This document shows, in pieces, positions 1 through 9,825 of a DNA stretch of 64,000 nt. Position numbers and translations under genes: made by a program. Under the pieces are notes generated by a model. The model was not told the DNA's origin. It made no database searches and saw only the letters and a program-made list of their open reading frames with translations. The stretch's first letter is position 1. Each line of letters starts with the position of its first letter. This DNA comes from Brevundimonas vitisensis (GTDB taxonomy: Bacteria; Pseudomonadota; Alphaproteobacteria; Caulobacterales; Caulobacteraceae): NCBI RefSeq assembly GCF_016656965.1, contig NZ_CP067977.1, forward strand, positions 744,001 to 808,000, read 5' to 3'.

Positions 1-104
1 CCAAGAAGCCGGCCGCCAAGAAGGCTGCACCCAAGGCTACGGCGGCAAAGAAGGCCCCTGCCAAGACCAAGGCCGCTGCCAAGGCCAAACCGGCCGCCGA
101 CTGA
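1..104 (+). CDS. C-terminal tail of a Lys/Ala-rich protein (partial)
   Basis: Only the last 33 codons are in the window. They encode a low-complexity tail of alternating Lys, Ala and Pro (PAAKKAAPKATAAKKAPAK-type) ending at a TGA at 102-104. Such tails occur on histone H1-like DNA-binding proteins, and also at the end of topoisomerase I, ribosomal proteins or chaperones in alphaproteobacteria. Which protein this is cannot be decided without the upstream part. It converges on the nnrD gene. Confidence 0.6.
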   Translation, partial: KKPAAKKAAPKATAAKKAPAKTKAAAKAKPAAD

Positions 105-108
105 CGCT

Positions 109-933
109 TCAGCCGGGATAAAGCCCGGACAGGACGGCAGGCAGACGATCGGGCAGGTCCTCGGCGATCAGGCCGGGCCCAAAGCCGCGCGCCGCTTCGG
201 CATGAATCCAGGCGGCGGCCGTCGCGGCATCCACACTGGCCATGCCCTGGGCGATCAGGCCACCGATGATCCCTGCCAGGACGTCGCCAGTCCCTGCGGT
301 GGCCAGCCACGGACTGCCGTTGTCGTTGCTGTGTATCCGGCCGTCCGGCCCGGCGATGAGCGTCTCGCGCCCCTTCAGCACCACGATACAGCCTGCTGTG
401 CGCGCAGCCCGGAGCGCCGCAGCTTCCCGCCCTGCATCCAGCAGGCCAGGAAACAGCCGCTGGAACTCGCCTTCGTGCGGGGTCAGCACGTCCTGTGTGT
501 CCAGCAGATCGAACAGGTCCTGGCTGCGTCCCTCGAAAATGCTGAGCGCATCCGCATCGACCACCAAGGCCGCCTTGGTCCGCGCCAAGGCCCTGACATT
601 TTCGATCGTGGCCTGGTCCAGGCCTGCAGCCGGGCCGATGACCACTGCATTCATGGCCTGGCTGGCCTCGACCAGAGCTTGAGGTCCCTCGAACGGATGC
701 ACCATGACCGCCTCGACCGCCGGCGCGACGATGGGGGCGGAGGCGGGCGGACAAAGCAGCGTCACCACTCCGGCGCCGACCCTGAGGCCCGCACGCGCGG
801 CCAGCCGTGCCGCACCCGTCCGGTTCGGGGGGCCGCACACCACGCCGAGCCGGCCCCGTGCGTGCTTGTGCGCCTCGGGCCCAGGCCATGGCAGCAAAGC
901 CTTCCACGCCGGCGGCTGGATCGCGGATTTCAT
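109..933 (-). CDS. nnrD: ADP-dependent (S)-NAD(P)H-hydrate dehydratase
   Basis: Repairs hydrated NADH and NADPH using ADP, in the cytoplasm. The ribokinase-like fold is recognisable from the TPHEGEF segment and the C-terminal NDNGSPWLATAGTGDVLAG region, where GTGD carries the catalytic Asp. The frame opens with a TTG at 960, but the ATG at 933 (MKSAIQPP) is the more natural start and gives 274 aa. In many proteobacteria this domain is fused to the NnrE epimerase in a protein of about 500 aa; here it stands alone and no epimerase domain precedes it. It is divergent from glnB. Confidence 0.88.
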   Translation of the reverse strand: MKSAIQPPAWKALLPWPGPEAHKHARGRLGVVCGPPNRTGAARLAARAGLRVGAGVVTLLCPPASAPIVAPAVEAVMVHPFEGPQALVEASQAMNAVVIGPAAGLDQATIENVRALARTKAALVVDADALSIFEGRSQDLFDLLDTQDVLTPHEGEFQRLFPGLLDAGREAAALRAARTAGCIVVLKGRETLIAGPDGRIHSNDNGSPWLATAGTGDVLAGIIGGLIAQGMASVDAATAAAWIHAEAARGFGPGLIAEDLPDRLPAVLSGLYPG

Positions 934-935
934 GA

Positions 936-1388
<453 letters not shown>

Positions 1389-1457
1389 CCGCACACTGTC
1401 CGCGTTGGAAACAGCCCGGGCCACTACCTCCTCCCCATAAGAAACAGGACGTCGAGA

Positions 1458-2867
1458 ATGAGCAGCGCAGATAAGATCCTGAAAGAGATCAAGGACAAGG
1501 ACGTAAAATACGTCGATGTCCGGTTTACCGACACCAAGGGTCGGCTTCAGCACGTCACCTTCGACATCGACCTGGTGGACGAGGACTTCCTGAACGAAGG
1601 CACGATGTTCGACGGCTCGTCGATCGCCGGCTGGAAGGCGATCAACGAAAGCGACATGCTGCTGAAGCCGGATCTGTCGCGCGCCTATATCGATCCCTTC
1701 TATCAGCAGACGACGCTGTTCCTGTTCTGCGACATCATCAATCCGGACACGGGCGAGCCCTACAATCGCGACAGCCGCTCCATGGCCAAGAAGGCCCTGG
1801 CCTATGTGCAGTCTTCGGGGGTCGGCGATGCCGTCTATTTCGGCCCCGAAGCCGAGTTCTTCATCTTCGACGACGTCCGCTGGAACACCCAGCCGCACAA
1901 CACCGGCTACAGCTATGACTCGATCGAGCTGCCGGCCAATACCGGTTCCGAATATTCGGAAGGCAACATGGGGCACCGCCCCGGACCCAAGGGCGGCTAT
2001 TTCCCGGTGAACCCGGTCGATTCCGGCCAGGACCTGCGGGGTGAAATGCTGGGCGTCATGCGCGACCTCGGCCTCGATCCCGAAAAGCACCACCACGAAG
2101 TCGCCCCGGCCCAGCATGAGCTGGGTCTGAAGTTCAGCGACCTGCTGACCATGGCCGACCGTCTGCAGCTGTATAAGTATGTGATCCACAACGTCGCCGC
2201 CGCCTACGGCAAGTCGGCAACCTTCATGGCCAAGCCGATGTTCGGCGACAACGGCAGCGGCATGCACGTGCACCAGTCGATCTGGAAGGACGGCAAGCCC
2301 CTGTTCGCCGGCGACAAATATGCGGGTCTGTCGGACATGTGCCTGTGGTACATCGGCGGCATCATCAAACACGCCAAGGCCATCAACGCCTTCTCGAACT
2401 CCACGACCAACTCCTACAAGCGCCTGGTGCCCGGCTATGAAGCGCCTGTGAAGCTGGCCTATTCGTCGCGCAACCGGTCGGCCTCGATCCGGATTCCGTG
2501 GGTGTCCTCGCCTAAGGCCAAGCGTCTGGAAGCCCGCTTCCCGGACCCGATGGGCAATCCCTATCTGACCTTCGTGGCCCTGCTGATGGCCGGTCTGGAC
2601 GGGATCGAGAACCGGATCGATCCGGGCGCACCCGCCGACAAGAACCTGTATGACTTGCCGCCCGAAGAGCGCGGCAGCATCCCCGAGGTCTGCGGCAGCC
2701 TGAAAGAAGCGCTCGAGAGCCTCGATAAGGACCGCGCCTTCCTCAAGAAGGGCGGCGTCATGGATGACGACTTCATCGACAGCTACATCGAGCTGAAGAT
2801 GGAAGAGGTCCAGCGCCTGCAACTCCACCCCCATCCGGTGGAATTCGACATGTACTACAGCTGCTGA
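1458..2867 (+). CDS. glnA: Glutamine synthetase type I
   Basis: Makes glutamine from glutamate, ammonia and ATP as a cytoplasmic dodecamer. At 469 aa it has full family length. Visible signatures are [10 protein letters not shown] near residue 50, the Glu-rich metal site in [27 protein letters not shown] in the ATP-binding region, and NLYDLPPEE with Tyr398 as the probable adenylylation site. This, together with the GlnB gene immediately upstream, indicates the GSI-beta type controlled by adenylylation. It is followed by a strong hairpin terminator and converges on tatC. Confidence 0.98.
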   Translation: MSSADKILKEIKDKDVKYVDVRFTDTKGRLQHVTFDIDLVDEDFLNEGTMFDGSSIAGWKAINESDMLLKPDLSRAYIDPFYQQTTLFLFCDIINPDTGEPYNRDSRSMAKKALAYVQSSGVGDAVYFGPEAEFFIFDDVRWNTQPHNTGYSYDSIELPANTGSEYSEGNMGHRPGPKGGYFPVNPVDSGQDLRGEMLGVMRDLGLDPEKHHHEVAPAQHELGLKFSDLLTMADRLQLYKYVIHNVAAAYGKSATFMAKPMFGDNGSGMHVHQSIWKDGKPLFAGDKYAGLSDMCLWYIGGIIKHAKAINAFSNSTTNSYKRLVPGYEAPVKLAYSSRNRSASIRIPWVSSPKAKRLEARFPDPMGNPYLTFVALLMAGLDGIENRIDPGAPADKNLYDLPPEERGSIPEVCGSLKEALESLDKDRAFLKKGGVMDDDFIDSYIELKMEEVQRLQLHPHPVEFDMYYSC

Positions 2868-2893
2868 TCCCACGGATCACAGGCTGACAAAGG

Positions 2894-2923
2894 AAAGGCC
2901 GGACGAGCGATCGTCCGGCCTTT
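2894..2923. terminator. Bidirectional hairpin terminator between glnA and tatC
   Basis: A 13-bp perfect stem pairs 2894-2906 (AAAGGCCGGACGA) with 2911-2923 around a GCGA loop, followed by further T residues on the plus strand. It sits between convergent glnA and tatC. The minus strand reads T-rich after the same stem, so it can end transcription from both sides. Confidence 0.9.
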
Positions 2924-2977
2924 TTCTTTGGCTGTCACATTGGCCGGACACCGAGCCCGACCGGCTTCCGGCTGTCA

Positions 2978-3871
2978 TCAGACAGTCAGACCCTCGCCGG
3001 CGTCTTCCTTGCGTCGGCGCAGTTCGATGATGCGGACGCACCAGATGCTGATCTCGTAGAGCAGCACCAGGGGCACAGCGAGCATGATCTGGCTGAGCGG
3101 ATCGGGTGGGGTCACGACGGCGGCCACCACCACAACGGCCACGATGGCATAGCGGCGCCCCTCGGCCATGGCCTTTGAGCTGATGATACCGGCCATGCCC
3201 AGAAGGGTCGTGATCACCGGCAACTGGAAGCACAGGCCGAAGGCCAGCATCAGCGAGGTGACCAGGTTCAGATACTCGGAAATCTTGGTCATCAGCGCGA
3301 CCGTGATCCCATCCGCCGAGATCTGCTGGCTCAGCGAGAACCACATGACGAACGGCAGCATGACGAAATAGACCAGGGCACCGCCCAGGCAGAACAGAAC
3401 CGGCGAGGCAAAAAGGAACGGCAGGAAGGCGCCGCGCTCGTTCCGATAGAGGCCTGGGGCCACGAACCGGTAGAGCTGCCAGGCCAGAACCGGAAAGGCC
3501 AGCACGACGGCACCGAACCCGGCAATCTTCATCTTGGTGAAAAGCTGTTCCAGCGGCGCGGTAGCGATCAACTCGACCGTGGACTGCCCACCCTCGGGCA
3601 CCGGCATGAGACCCAGGGTGACAGCGATCAGGTCCAGGGGATTGCCGCCATGCCCCCCGTTCGCCTGGGCCACGGCATGCAGAGCCGCCGCCGCCTGAAA
3701 GGGCTTGATCAGGAAGATCTGCAGCGGCGCGGCAAAATAGAAGCTGAAGATGAAGGCGACGGCGAAGGCCACCACGCACACCACAAGCCGCCCGCGCAGC
3801 TCGATCAGGTGATCCATCAGCGGCGCGCGCGAGGCCTCGATCTCGGCGTGATCGTCGTCGGTGCGGCTCAT
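2978..3871 (-). CDS. tatC: Twin-arginine translocase subunit TatC
   Basis: Multi-span inner-membrane receptor for folded proteins carrying twin-arginine signals. The N-terminal MDHLIELRGRL motif, FIFSFYFAAPLQ, and the conserved FxxPF-type region followed by alternating hydrophobic segments are those of TatC; 297 aa is slightly longer than E. coli TatC because of a charged C-terminal tail. The start overlaps the end of tatB by 4 bp, so the two are translationally coupled. The operon order is tatA-tatB-tatC. Confidence 0.96.
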   Translation of the reverse strand: MSRTDDDHAEIEASRAPLMDHLIELRGRLVVCVVAFAVAFIFSFYFAAPLQIFLIKPFQAAAALHAVAQANGGHGGNPLDLIAVTLGLMPVPEGGQSTVELIATAPLEQLFTKMKIAGFGAVVLAFPVLAWQLYRFVAPGLYRNERGAFLPFLFASPVLFCLGGALVYFVMLPFVMWFSLSQQISADGITVALMTKISEYLNLVTSLMLAFGLCFQLPVITTLLGMAGIISSKAMAEGRRYAIVAVVVVAAVVTPPDPLSQIMLAVPLVLLYEISIWCVRIIELRRRKEDAGEGLTV

Positions 3872-4422
3872 GCGTCAGGCCATTGTTTGGCGCGGGGTTT
3901 GCGAGGCTTGGCGGGGGACTTGGGCGTCGCCGGCTTGTCGGAAGTCGCAGCCTTTGCCGCCGTTGCCTTGCGTGCCCGAGGTTTCGGTTCCGGCTTGGTC
4001 TCGGCCACGGGCTCCGCCACTGGTTCGACCGGCGCAATCGGCGTCATGGCCGGTGTGTCGGGCCATTCTTCGGGCCCTGCAATCAGGGCCTGGGCCGGAG
4101 GCGAGGCCACGGGCGCGTTCAGCGGCGCGTTCAGGTCGCGATTGATGTCGCGAAAGGCAGCGGTCGCCTCTTCGCCCAGAGGGTGGATGCCCTGACCGCG
4201 GCGCAGGGCGTCGACTTCCTTGCGAAGCTCGTCCAGCTCGGACTGGCGGGCCATCTCGTCGAAGCTGGCGCGGAATTCATTGGCCATGCCCCTGGCCTTG
4301 GCCATGAACTGACCGACCTTGCGCATGAGCAAGGGCAGGTCCCTGGGCCCCACCACAAGCAGGGCCACCAGGCCAATCACCAAAATTTCCAAGCCCCCGA
4401 TACCGGGCCCAAGACCGCCCAT
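3868..4422 (-). CDS. tatB: Sec-independent translocase protein TatB
   Basis: Single-span partner of TatC that receives twin-arginine substrates. It has the short N-terminal membrane helix (LEILVIGLVALLVVGP), the GP hinge, and an amphipathic helix (LPLLMRKVGQFMAKARGMAN). It continues into a long Pro/Ala/Lys-rich tail (roughly residues 110-184) typical of alphaproteobacterial TatB. The start at 4422 follows tatA by 39 bp. Confidence 0.93.
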   Translation of the reverse strand: MGGLGPGIGGLEILVIGLVALLVVGPRDLPLLMRKVGQFMAKARGMANEFRASFDEMARQSELDELRKEVDALRRGQGIHPLGEEATAAFRDINRDLNAPLNAPVASPPAQALIAGPEEWPDTPAMTPIAPVEPVAEPVAETKPEPKPRARKATAAKAATSDKPATPKSPAKPRKPRAKQWPDA

Positions 4423-4461
4423 GCGTCAGGGTCTCTCGCGCAAATACAAAGCGGACAGCGA

Positions 4462-4677
4462 CTAGCGCTTCAGTTCTTCTTTTTCGGCGTCGGTGCGCGG
4501 CAGCGAGCTGACGCCTTCGGACGGGCCGGACTTGTCGTCGTCCTTCAGGCCTTCACGGAAGGCCTTGATCCCCTTGGCCGCGTCACCCATCAGGCCCGAC
4601 AGCTTGCCGCGGCCCCCGAACAGCAGCAGCACCACCAGTCCGACGATGACCCAATGCCAGATGCTGAAAGAACCCAC
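4462..4677 (-). CDS. tatA: Sec-independent translocase protein TatA
   Basis: Pore-forming subunit of the Tat system. The 71 aa protein begins [20 protein letters not shown], followed by [20 protein letters not shown], the TatA hinge and amphipathic helix with the family FG(G/R)GKL signature. The Asp/Lys-rich tail is short, as expected. It is the first gene of tatABC; its promoter must lie in the 145 bp between it and the divergent rnhA. Confidence 0.96.
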   Translation of the reverse strand: MGSFSIWHWVIVGLVVLLLFGGRGKLSGLMGDAAKGIKAFREGLKDDDKSGPSEGVSSLPRTDAEKEELKR

Positions 4678-4822
4678 GGCTTCGTCTCCTTATGCGGGCC
4701 CGAACCGACCCGTCGTCCATCTAGGCCGTCATATAGGCGTAGTGATGGCCAGGGCCAAGCGAATGCGGAATCCGCGATCGTGACTGGCCACCCCGGCGAC
4801 TGGCTGTAAAAGGCACGTCCCA

Positions 4823-5278
4823 TTGAACCGCGAGGCTGCCCTGTCCCACGTCATCATCCACACCGACGGTGCCTGCAAAGGCAACCCTGGTCCCGGAGGC
4901 TGGGGCGCGATCCTTCAGGCCGGGGGCAAGACCAAGGAAATGTGCGGGGGCGAGCCGCTGACCACCAACAACCGCATGGAGCTGATGGCAGCGATCCAGG
5001 CGCTGGAGGCGCTGACACGGCCGTGCAAGGTCGACCTTCACACCGACAGCAAATACGTCATGGACGGTATCACCGGCTGGATAAACGGCTGGAAGGCGCG
5101 CGGCTGGAAGACGGCCGACAAGAAGCCGGTCAAGAACGACGATCTGTGGAAGCGGCTGGACGCTGCCCGGGCGCGACATGACGTCAAATGGCACTGGGTC
5201 AAGGGCCACGCGGGCCATGCGCTGAACGAACGGGCCGACCAGCTGGCCAATCGCGGCATCGCCGAGATGCGCGCCTAG
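4823..5278 (+). CDS. rnhA: Ribonuclease HI
   Basis: Cleaves the RNA strand of RNA-DNA hybrids and helps remove primers and R-loops. The four acidic catalytic residues are visible: Asp15 in HTDGAC, Glu53 in NNRMELMA, Asp75 in HTDSKYV, and the Asp of NERADQLAN near the end. The basic handle region ([19 protein letters not shown]) is present. No ATG fits the N terminus; a TTG at 4823 giving [16 protein letters not shown] (151 aa) is the best start available. It converges on the NfeD-like gene with a 2-bp gap. Confidence 0.95.
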   Translation: MNREAALSHVIIHTDGACKGNPGPGGWGAILQAGGKTKEMCGGEPLTTNNRMELMAAIQALEALTRPCKVDLHTDSKYVMDGITGWINGWKARGWKTADKKPVKNDDLWKRLDAARARHDVKWHWVKGHAGHALNERADQLANRGIAEMRA

Positions 5279-5280
5279 AA

Positions 5281-5739
5281 TCAGGCTGGCCGGACCCTTA
5301 CCCGGGCACCCACGACCGAATCGATGATGACGCTCTCGCCGGGAGGAGGACCCTCGCCTTCGATTTCGGCCGCCCACTCGGCCCCCGAGGCGAAGACGCG
5401 GCCGCGACCGTTCACGAAGGCCTCGACCACGCGAGCGCGTTCTCCGACCAGGCGCAGGTCGCGATCGTTGATGTCGGGCACCTCGACGGAATTGACCTTC
5501 TGGATCAGGCGGCGGGACAGCAAGGTCGCGGCCACCGTCAGGGCGGCGAACAGCACGACCTCCATCGCGAAACCGATCCGCAGACCCAAGGCCGTCAGGA
5601 CCGCCAGCACCGCCGCCGACACAGCCGGCCACAACAGCCATTCGGTCGAGAAGGCGGCCTCGATGGCCAGCAGGAGAACCCCGAGCGCCATCCAGACCCA
5701 GAACGGCTGAACCGAATACAGGGCTGCGATCGTATCCAT
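5281..5739 (-). CDS. NfeD-like membrane protein
   Basis: Short NfeD-type protein that usually accompanies an SPFH/stomatin partner in membrane microdomains. The start at 5739 (MDTIAALYSVQPFWVWM, 152 aa) is chosen because a GGAG lies at good spacing upstream. It has about three hydrophobic helices in the first 85 residues, then a C-terminal OB-fold-like beta domain (GERARVVEAFVNGRGRVFASG). It begins 4 bp after the SPFH stop codon, so the pair is one operon. Confidence 0.85.
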   Translation of the reverse strand: MDTIAALYSVQPFWVWMALGVLLLAIEAAFSTEWLLWPAVSAAVLAVLTALGLRIGFAMEVVLFAALTVAATLLSRRLIQKVNSVEVPDINDRDLRLVGERARVVEAFVNGRGRVFASGAEWAAEIEGEGPPPGESVIIDSVVGARVRVRPA

Positions 5740-5743
5740 GGAT

Positions 5744-6757
5744 CTACTCCGTAACAGGGACAGAGCCACCGGCCGGACGCCGCGGGGGACGCGGGACGAC
5801 AGGTGCAGGCGGCGGTGACGGGCGATCGCCGCCACGCGATTGCTGCTGGTCACGGGCCAGGCCGACCAGTTCGCCCAGACCGGCGATGGTCCCGACCAGA
5901 CCGCTCATCTCGGCGGGCACGATGACCGTTTTGGCCGTGGGATTACGGGCCAGTTCGGCAAAGGCCTCGACGTATTTCTGAGCCACGAAATAGTTGATGG
6001 CGTTGACGTCGCCGCGGGCGATCGCCTCGGAAACCATCGCGGTGGCCCGGGCCTCTGCCTCAGCCTCACGCTCGCGCGCCTCGGCGTCGCGGAACGCCGC
6101 TTCCTTGCGCCCCTCGGCCTGCAGGATGGCCGCCTGTTTGGCCCCTTCGGCCCTGGCAATGGCGGCCTGCTTCTCGCCCTCGGCCTCGGTGATGACGGCT
6201 CGGCGCTCGCGCTCGGCCTTCATCTGCCGCGCCATGGCATTGGTGATGTCGACCGGAGGCGTCAGGTCCTTGATCTCGATCCGGTTGACCTTGACGCCCC
6301 ACGGCTCGGTCGCCGCATCGATCACGGTCAGTAGGCGCGAGTTGATGTTGTCGCGCTGAAACAGAACTTCATCGAGGTCCATCGACCCCACCACGGTCCG
6401 CAGGTTGGTGGAGCACAGCTGAGTGATCGCATAGGGCAGATCCTCGACCCGATAGGCCGCCGCCGCCGCGTTCATGACCTGGATGAAGACGATGGCGTCG
6501 ACCTTCACCATGGCATTGTCCTTGGTGATGACTTCCTGCTGGGGCACGTCCAGCACCTGTTCCATCATGTTCATGCGGCGGCCGATGCGCTCGACGAACG
6601 GGGTCAGCAGGCTGATGCCAGGCGTCAGGGTCTTGGTGTATTTGCCGAAGCGCTCGACTGTGAACTCGCGCCCTTGAGGCACGATCTTGATCACGCTGAA
6701 GAGCAGCACGACCGCCAGCACGACCATGACGATCGCAAACAGGTTCGGAATATCCAT
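5744..6757 (-). CDS. SPFH/Band 7 (stomatin/QmcA-like) membrane protein
   Basis: Inner-membrane scaffold of the stomatin/paraslipin group. A single N-terminal membrane helix (IPNLFAIVMVVLAVVLLF) is followed by the Band 7 domain (IVPQGREFTVERFGKYTKTL to about residue 200), then Ala/Glu-rich coiled coil (residues about 190-250) and a Pro-rich tail. The ATG at 6757 is preferred over the ATGs at 6769-6772 because GGAGGGG lies just upstream of it. The SPFH-NfeD pairing is a classic two-gene unit thought to help membrane protein quality control. No protease gene accompanies it here. Confidence 0.9.
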   Translation of the reverse strand: MDIPNLFAIVMVVLAVVLLFSVIKIVPQGREFTVERFGKYTKTLTPGISLLTPFVERIGRRMNMMEQVLDVPQQEVITKDNAMVKVDAIVFIQVMNAAAAAYRVEDLPYAITQLCSTNLRTVVGSMDLDEVLFQRDNINSRLLTVIDAATEPWGVKVNRIEIKDLTPPVDITNAMARQMKAERERRAVITEAEGEKQAAIARAEGAKQAAILQAEGRKEAAFRDAEAREREAEAEARATAMVSEAIARGDVNAINYFVAQKYVEAFAELARNPTAKTVIVPAEMSGLVGTIAGLGELVGLARDQQQSRGGDRPSPPPAPVVPRPPRRPAGGSVPVTE

Positions 6758-6781
6758 CAGCCCCTCCATCACGGGGCGAGG

Positions 6782-7231
6782 TTAGCGGTTCCCGGCTCGC
6801 CTATCCAGCGAAACCGATTCGTCCCTCATGCGATCCGCCATGGCGATGATGCGCCGAGTCTCGCTCCAGTCGACCAAGGCCAGCGCCTCTCCGATCGGCC
6901 AGAACCGGGCCTCCGCCGCGTCGTCACCGGCGCGGGGTTCTCCCGCCATCCAGGTCGCGAGGTAGTCGATCAGCACATAGTGCCGCCCGATGTCGGGAAA
7001 GATGCCATCCACCACATCGATCAGCGGACCGATCCGGGCCTGGATGCCGGTCTCCTCCATCAACTCGCGCCGGGCGGCGTCAAGGGCCCCCTCCCCCGGC
7101 TCGATGCGTCCGCCCGGCAGGCTCCACTCACCCAGACGCGGCGGCGTCCCGCGCCGGATCAGCAAGACCTCATCATCACGAAAACACACCACGCCGACGG
7201 CAGGTGTGGGAGCGCTCAGCGCATTATTCAT
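6782..7231 (-). CDS. Nudix hydrolase
   Basis: Hydrolyses a nucleoside diphosphate-linked compound; the substrate cannot be told from sequence. The complete Nudix box spans residues 40-63, with REL and EE at 54-60 supplying the metal ligands. The protein is 149 aa, a single domain beginning with a strand-rich segment (AVGVVCFRDDEVLLIRRG). It is separated by 55 bp from the divergent FAD-linked dehydrogenase and sits upstream of, and possibly cotranscribed with, the SPFH/NfeD pair. Confidence 0.9.
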   Translation of the reverse strand: MNNALSAPTPAVGVVCFRDDEVLLIRRGTPPRLGEWSLPGGRIEPGEGALDAARRELMEETGIQARIGPLIDVVDGIFPDIGRHYVLIDYLATWMAGEPRAGDDAAEARFWPIGEALALVDWSETRRIIAMADRMRDESVSLDRRAGNR

Positions 7232-7286
7232 GCTGCATTATCGCTTTCCTCTTTCGACCGACGCACGGTTTTGTCAGAACAGCGCC

Positions 7287-8693
7287 ATGTCCACGCCCTC
7301 CCCTACCGCCGTCGAGACCTTGAAGTCCACGCTGGGCCCTGGCGGCTGGACCCAGGACGCCTCCGAGATCGCGCCCTGGCTGACCGAGTGGCGCAACAAA
7401 TGGCAGGGCCACACCCCGCTGATGCTGACGCCCCGCACCACGGCAGAGGTGGCGGCGGCTGTGACCATCTGCTCGGAGCATGGGATCGCCGTTGTCCCTC
7501 AGGGTGGCGACACAGGCTTGGTCGGCGGTCAGATCCCGTATGGCGAGGTCCTGCTGTCGACACGGAAGCTGCGCGCCGTACGCGATGTTACGCCGCTGGA
7601 TGATGCCATGACAGTCGAGGCCGGGGTCACCCTGCTGGAGGCCCAGCAGCACGCCACGGCGGCAGGCCGGATGTTCCCGCTCAGTCTTGCCGCCGAGGGT
7701 TCGGCCACGATCGGCGGGGTCATCTCGACCAATGCCGGGGGCACGGCGGTCATCCGTTATGGCGTCATGCGCGATCTGGTGCTTGGGATCGAGGCGGTGA
7801 TGCCGGATGGTCAGGTCTTCAATGGCCTGAAACGCCTGCGAAAGGACAACACCGGCTACGACCTGAAGCAGCTGCTGATCGGTGCCGAGGGCACTTTGGG
7901 CATCGTCACGGCGGCGACGCTGAAGCTGTTTCCGATCATGCGTTCGCGCGCCACGGCCATGGTCGGACTGGACAGCGCCCACGCCGCGATCGAACTGCTG
8001 GCCCGGGCCAAGGCCGAGACCGGCGGCGGGGTCGAGGCCTTCGAGCTGATGAAGCGGATCGGCATGGAGTTCGTACTGAAGCACATCCCCGATACACGCG
8101 AACCGCTGGACACGACGCCGCCCTGGTATGTGCTGATCGAACTGGTGTCGGGCGAGCCCGGCGCCGCGGAGGCGGGGTTGGAGCGGTTGCTGGCCGATGC
8201 CTTCGAGGCTGGGCTTATCAACGATGCCGCCATTGCGCAGAACCAGACCCAGCGCGCCGATTTCTGGAAGGTGCGCGAGGAACAGTCCGCCGCCCAGCGC
8301 CCCGAAGGCGGCGGCTGGAAGCATGATGTGTCGGTGCCCGTGTCGCGTATTGCCGACTTCCTGGACGAGGCGACGGCTGCGGTGGAACGGTTCCACCCTG
8401 GCGCGCGCGTCGGGGCATTCGGTCACGTCGGTGACGGCAATATGCACTATGACGTCCTGTGCCCGCCGGGAGCCGACCTGAAGGCCTTCCTGGCCCGCTG
8501 GGAGGAAGGATCGCAGATCGTCCACGACGTCGTGGCCCGGTATGACGGCTCCATCAGCGCCGAGCACGGGCTGGGCCGGCTGAAGACCGACGAAGCGCGC
8601 CGTTACAAGTCGCCGCTGGAGATCGCCACCATGCGGGCCGTGCGTCAGGCGATCGACCCGAAGCGAATCATGAACCCAGCCGTACTCTTCTAG
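7287..8693 (+). CDS. FAD-linked 2-hydroxyacid dehydrogenase (D-2-hydroxyglutarate/D-lactate type)
   Basis: Flavoprotein of the FAD_binding_4 plus FAD-oxidase C-terminal architecture, about 468 aa from the ATG at 7287. The PP-loop region (VVPQGGDTGLVGGQIP) and the second FAD-contacting segment (SLAAEGSATIGGVISTNAGG) lie in the first half. The C-terminal half has GHVGDGNMHYDV, SAEHGLGRLK and an NPAVLF-type end. The family includes GlcD, D-lactate dehydrogenase and D-2-hydroxyglutarate dehydrogenase; resemblance is closest to the last, but substrate assignment is inference. Its stop codon overlaps that of the convergent cupin gene. Confidence 0.88.
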   Translation: MSTPSPTAVETLKSTLGPGGWTQDASEIAPWLTEWRNKWQGHTPLMLTPRTTAEVAAAVTICSEHGIAVVPQGGDTGLVGGQIPYGEVLLSTRKLRAVRDVTPLDDAMTVEAGVTLLEAQQHATAAGRMFPLSLAAEGSATIGGVISTNAGGTAVIRYGVMRDLVLGIEAVMPDGQVFNGLKRLRKDNTGYDLKQLLIGAEGTLGIVTAATLKLFPIMRSRATAMVGLDSAHAAIELLARAKAETGGGVEAFELMKRIGMEFVLKHIPDTREPLDTTPPWYVLIELVSGEPGAAEAGLERLLADAFEAGLINDAAIAQNQTQRADFWKVREEQSAAQRPEGGGWKHDVSVPVSRIADFLDEATAAVERFHPGARVGAFGHVGDGNMHYDVLCPPGADLKAFLARWEEGSQIVHDVVARYDGSISAEHGLGRLKTDEARRYKSPLEIATMRAVRQAIDPKRIMNPAVLF

Positions 8694-9709
8694 CGCTGCC
8701 GCTGCATCCCCTGAGCCAGGCTGGCCAGAACGGCAGCAGAAGTCTGTGGGTCCATTCGACCCTGAATGCCCCGGACGGTCTGCGGCAGATGGGCTCCAGG
8801 TTCCGCTGCGTCGTCGAACACGAAGGCGTCGAACATGGCGCGCCAGGCGTCCCGCTGGTCGGACGGCATGTCGCGGATTTCCGCCATCGCGTGGATCAGG
8901 GCCTGCATCGGCTGTCGCCGCTGCCCTTCAGGATTCCACCAATAGTTCACCAAGAGGGCGAACGGGTCGAAAGACTGGACGTGGTGCCACCACATATAGG
9001 GGATGTAGAGGGCGTCGCCGGGTTCCAGGTCCGCGACCTCTGCTTCGGCCCAGGCATCGGCAAAGCGCGGCCAGCGCTCGGCATCGGCGGCGTGCAGAGG
9101 CACCATGCTGACCAGGGGGCCAGCCAGGGTCCGCTCGAACGGTCCGACGTACAGGTCCTTGGTCGCCGAGGGCGGAAACAGGGTGAAGCGGCGGCGTCCG
9201 GCCACGGCGCAGGCCAGATTTTCGAACATGTCGTGGTGGGTCTGGACCACCGCGGCGTTGCCGATCCAGAGACGGGGGACAGCAGAGCCGACAATGGCCG
9301 GGGCGGGATTGGCAGCGGCGAAACCGGGGACGGCAACCGGCTCAGGCAGGGACTGCGCCGCCATCGCCGGTGGATCGGCACGGTCCATCCAGTGCAGCAG
9401 GCCGTGCAGAAGCTCGGTCAGAGGGGCTTCGCGCGCTTCGAAATTCGTGCCGGTCAGATCATCGCCGTAGAAGAACATTCCGCCCCGTTCCGGGGGTGCC
9501 ACGATGAAGCGCACCGGCTTGCCGGTAGCAAATCCCGCCAGATGCGCCCCCAGAGCCATGGGGGACTCCGAACCTGCGCGCACCGCCGGCCAGTCGGCCA
9601 GCAGCCCCTTGAGGATGACCGGCCTTGCGGCCGCGCGGATCTCGCCGAACACCTTGGCGTCCGGGTCGCGGTATTCCACCGTGCGGCGTTCGGGAACGGG
9701 ACAGTCCAT
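8690..9709 (-). CDS. Cupin-like (JmjC/FIH-type) protein
   Basis: A 339 aa protein of the cupin_8 / JmjC-like group, putative Fe(II)/2-oxoglutarate-dependent hydroxylases acting on unknown protein or peptide substrates. The HxD metal pair is visible at His158-x-Asp160 in QTHHDMFENL. A distal His at 242/243 lies in the typical DALYIPYMWWHHV segment, and RRRFTLFPPS between them is the strand that follows the HxD motif. In Caulobacteraceae such genes often sit near TonB receptors or tryptophan halogenases, but none is adjacent here. Confidence 0.85.
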   Translation of the reverse strand: MDCPVPERRTVEYRDPDAKVFGEIRAAARPVILKGLLADWPAVRAGSESPMALGAHLAGFATGKPVRFIVAPPERGGMFFYGDDLTGTNFEAREAPLTELLHGLLHWMDRADPPAMAAQSLPEPVAVPGFAAANPAPAIVGSAVPRLWIGNAAVVQTHHDMFENLACAVAGRRRFTLFPPSATKDLYVGPFERTLAGPLVSMVPLHAADAERWPRFADAWAEAEVADLEPGDALYIPYMWWHHVQSFDPFALLVNYWWNPEGQRRQPMQALIHAMAEIRDMPSDQRDAWRAMFDAFVFDDAAEPGAHLPQTVRGIQGRMDPQTSAAVLASLAQGMQRQR

Positions 9710-9825
9710 GACGCAACGCCTATACCGCCGGACGGATCGTCACCATAGGCGACCATAAGGGCGGACCCTTTGCCTGCGGTTCGAACGGCCCTATCTGCGG
9801 GCCACCCGCGAACGGAGCCGTGATT

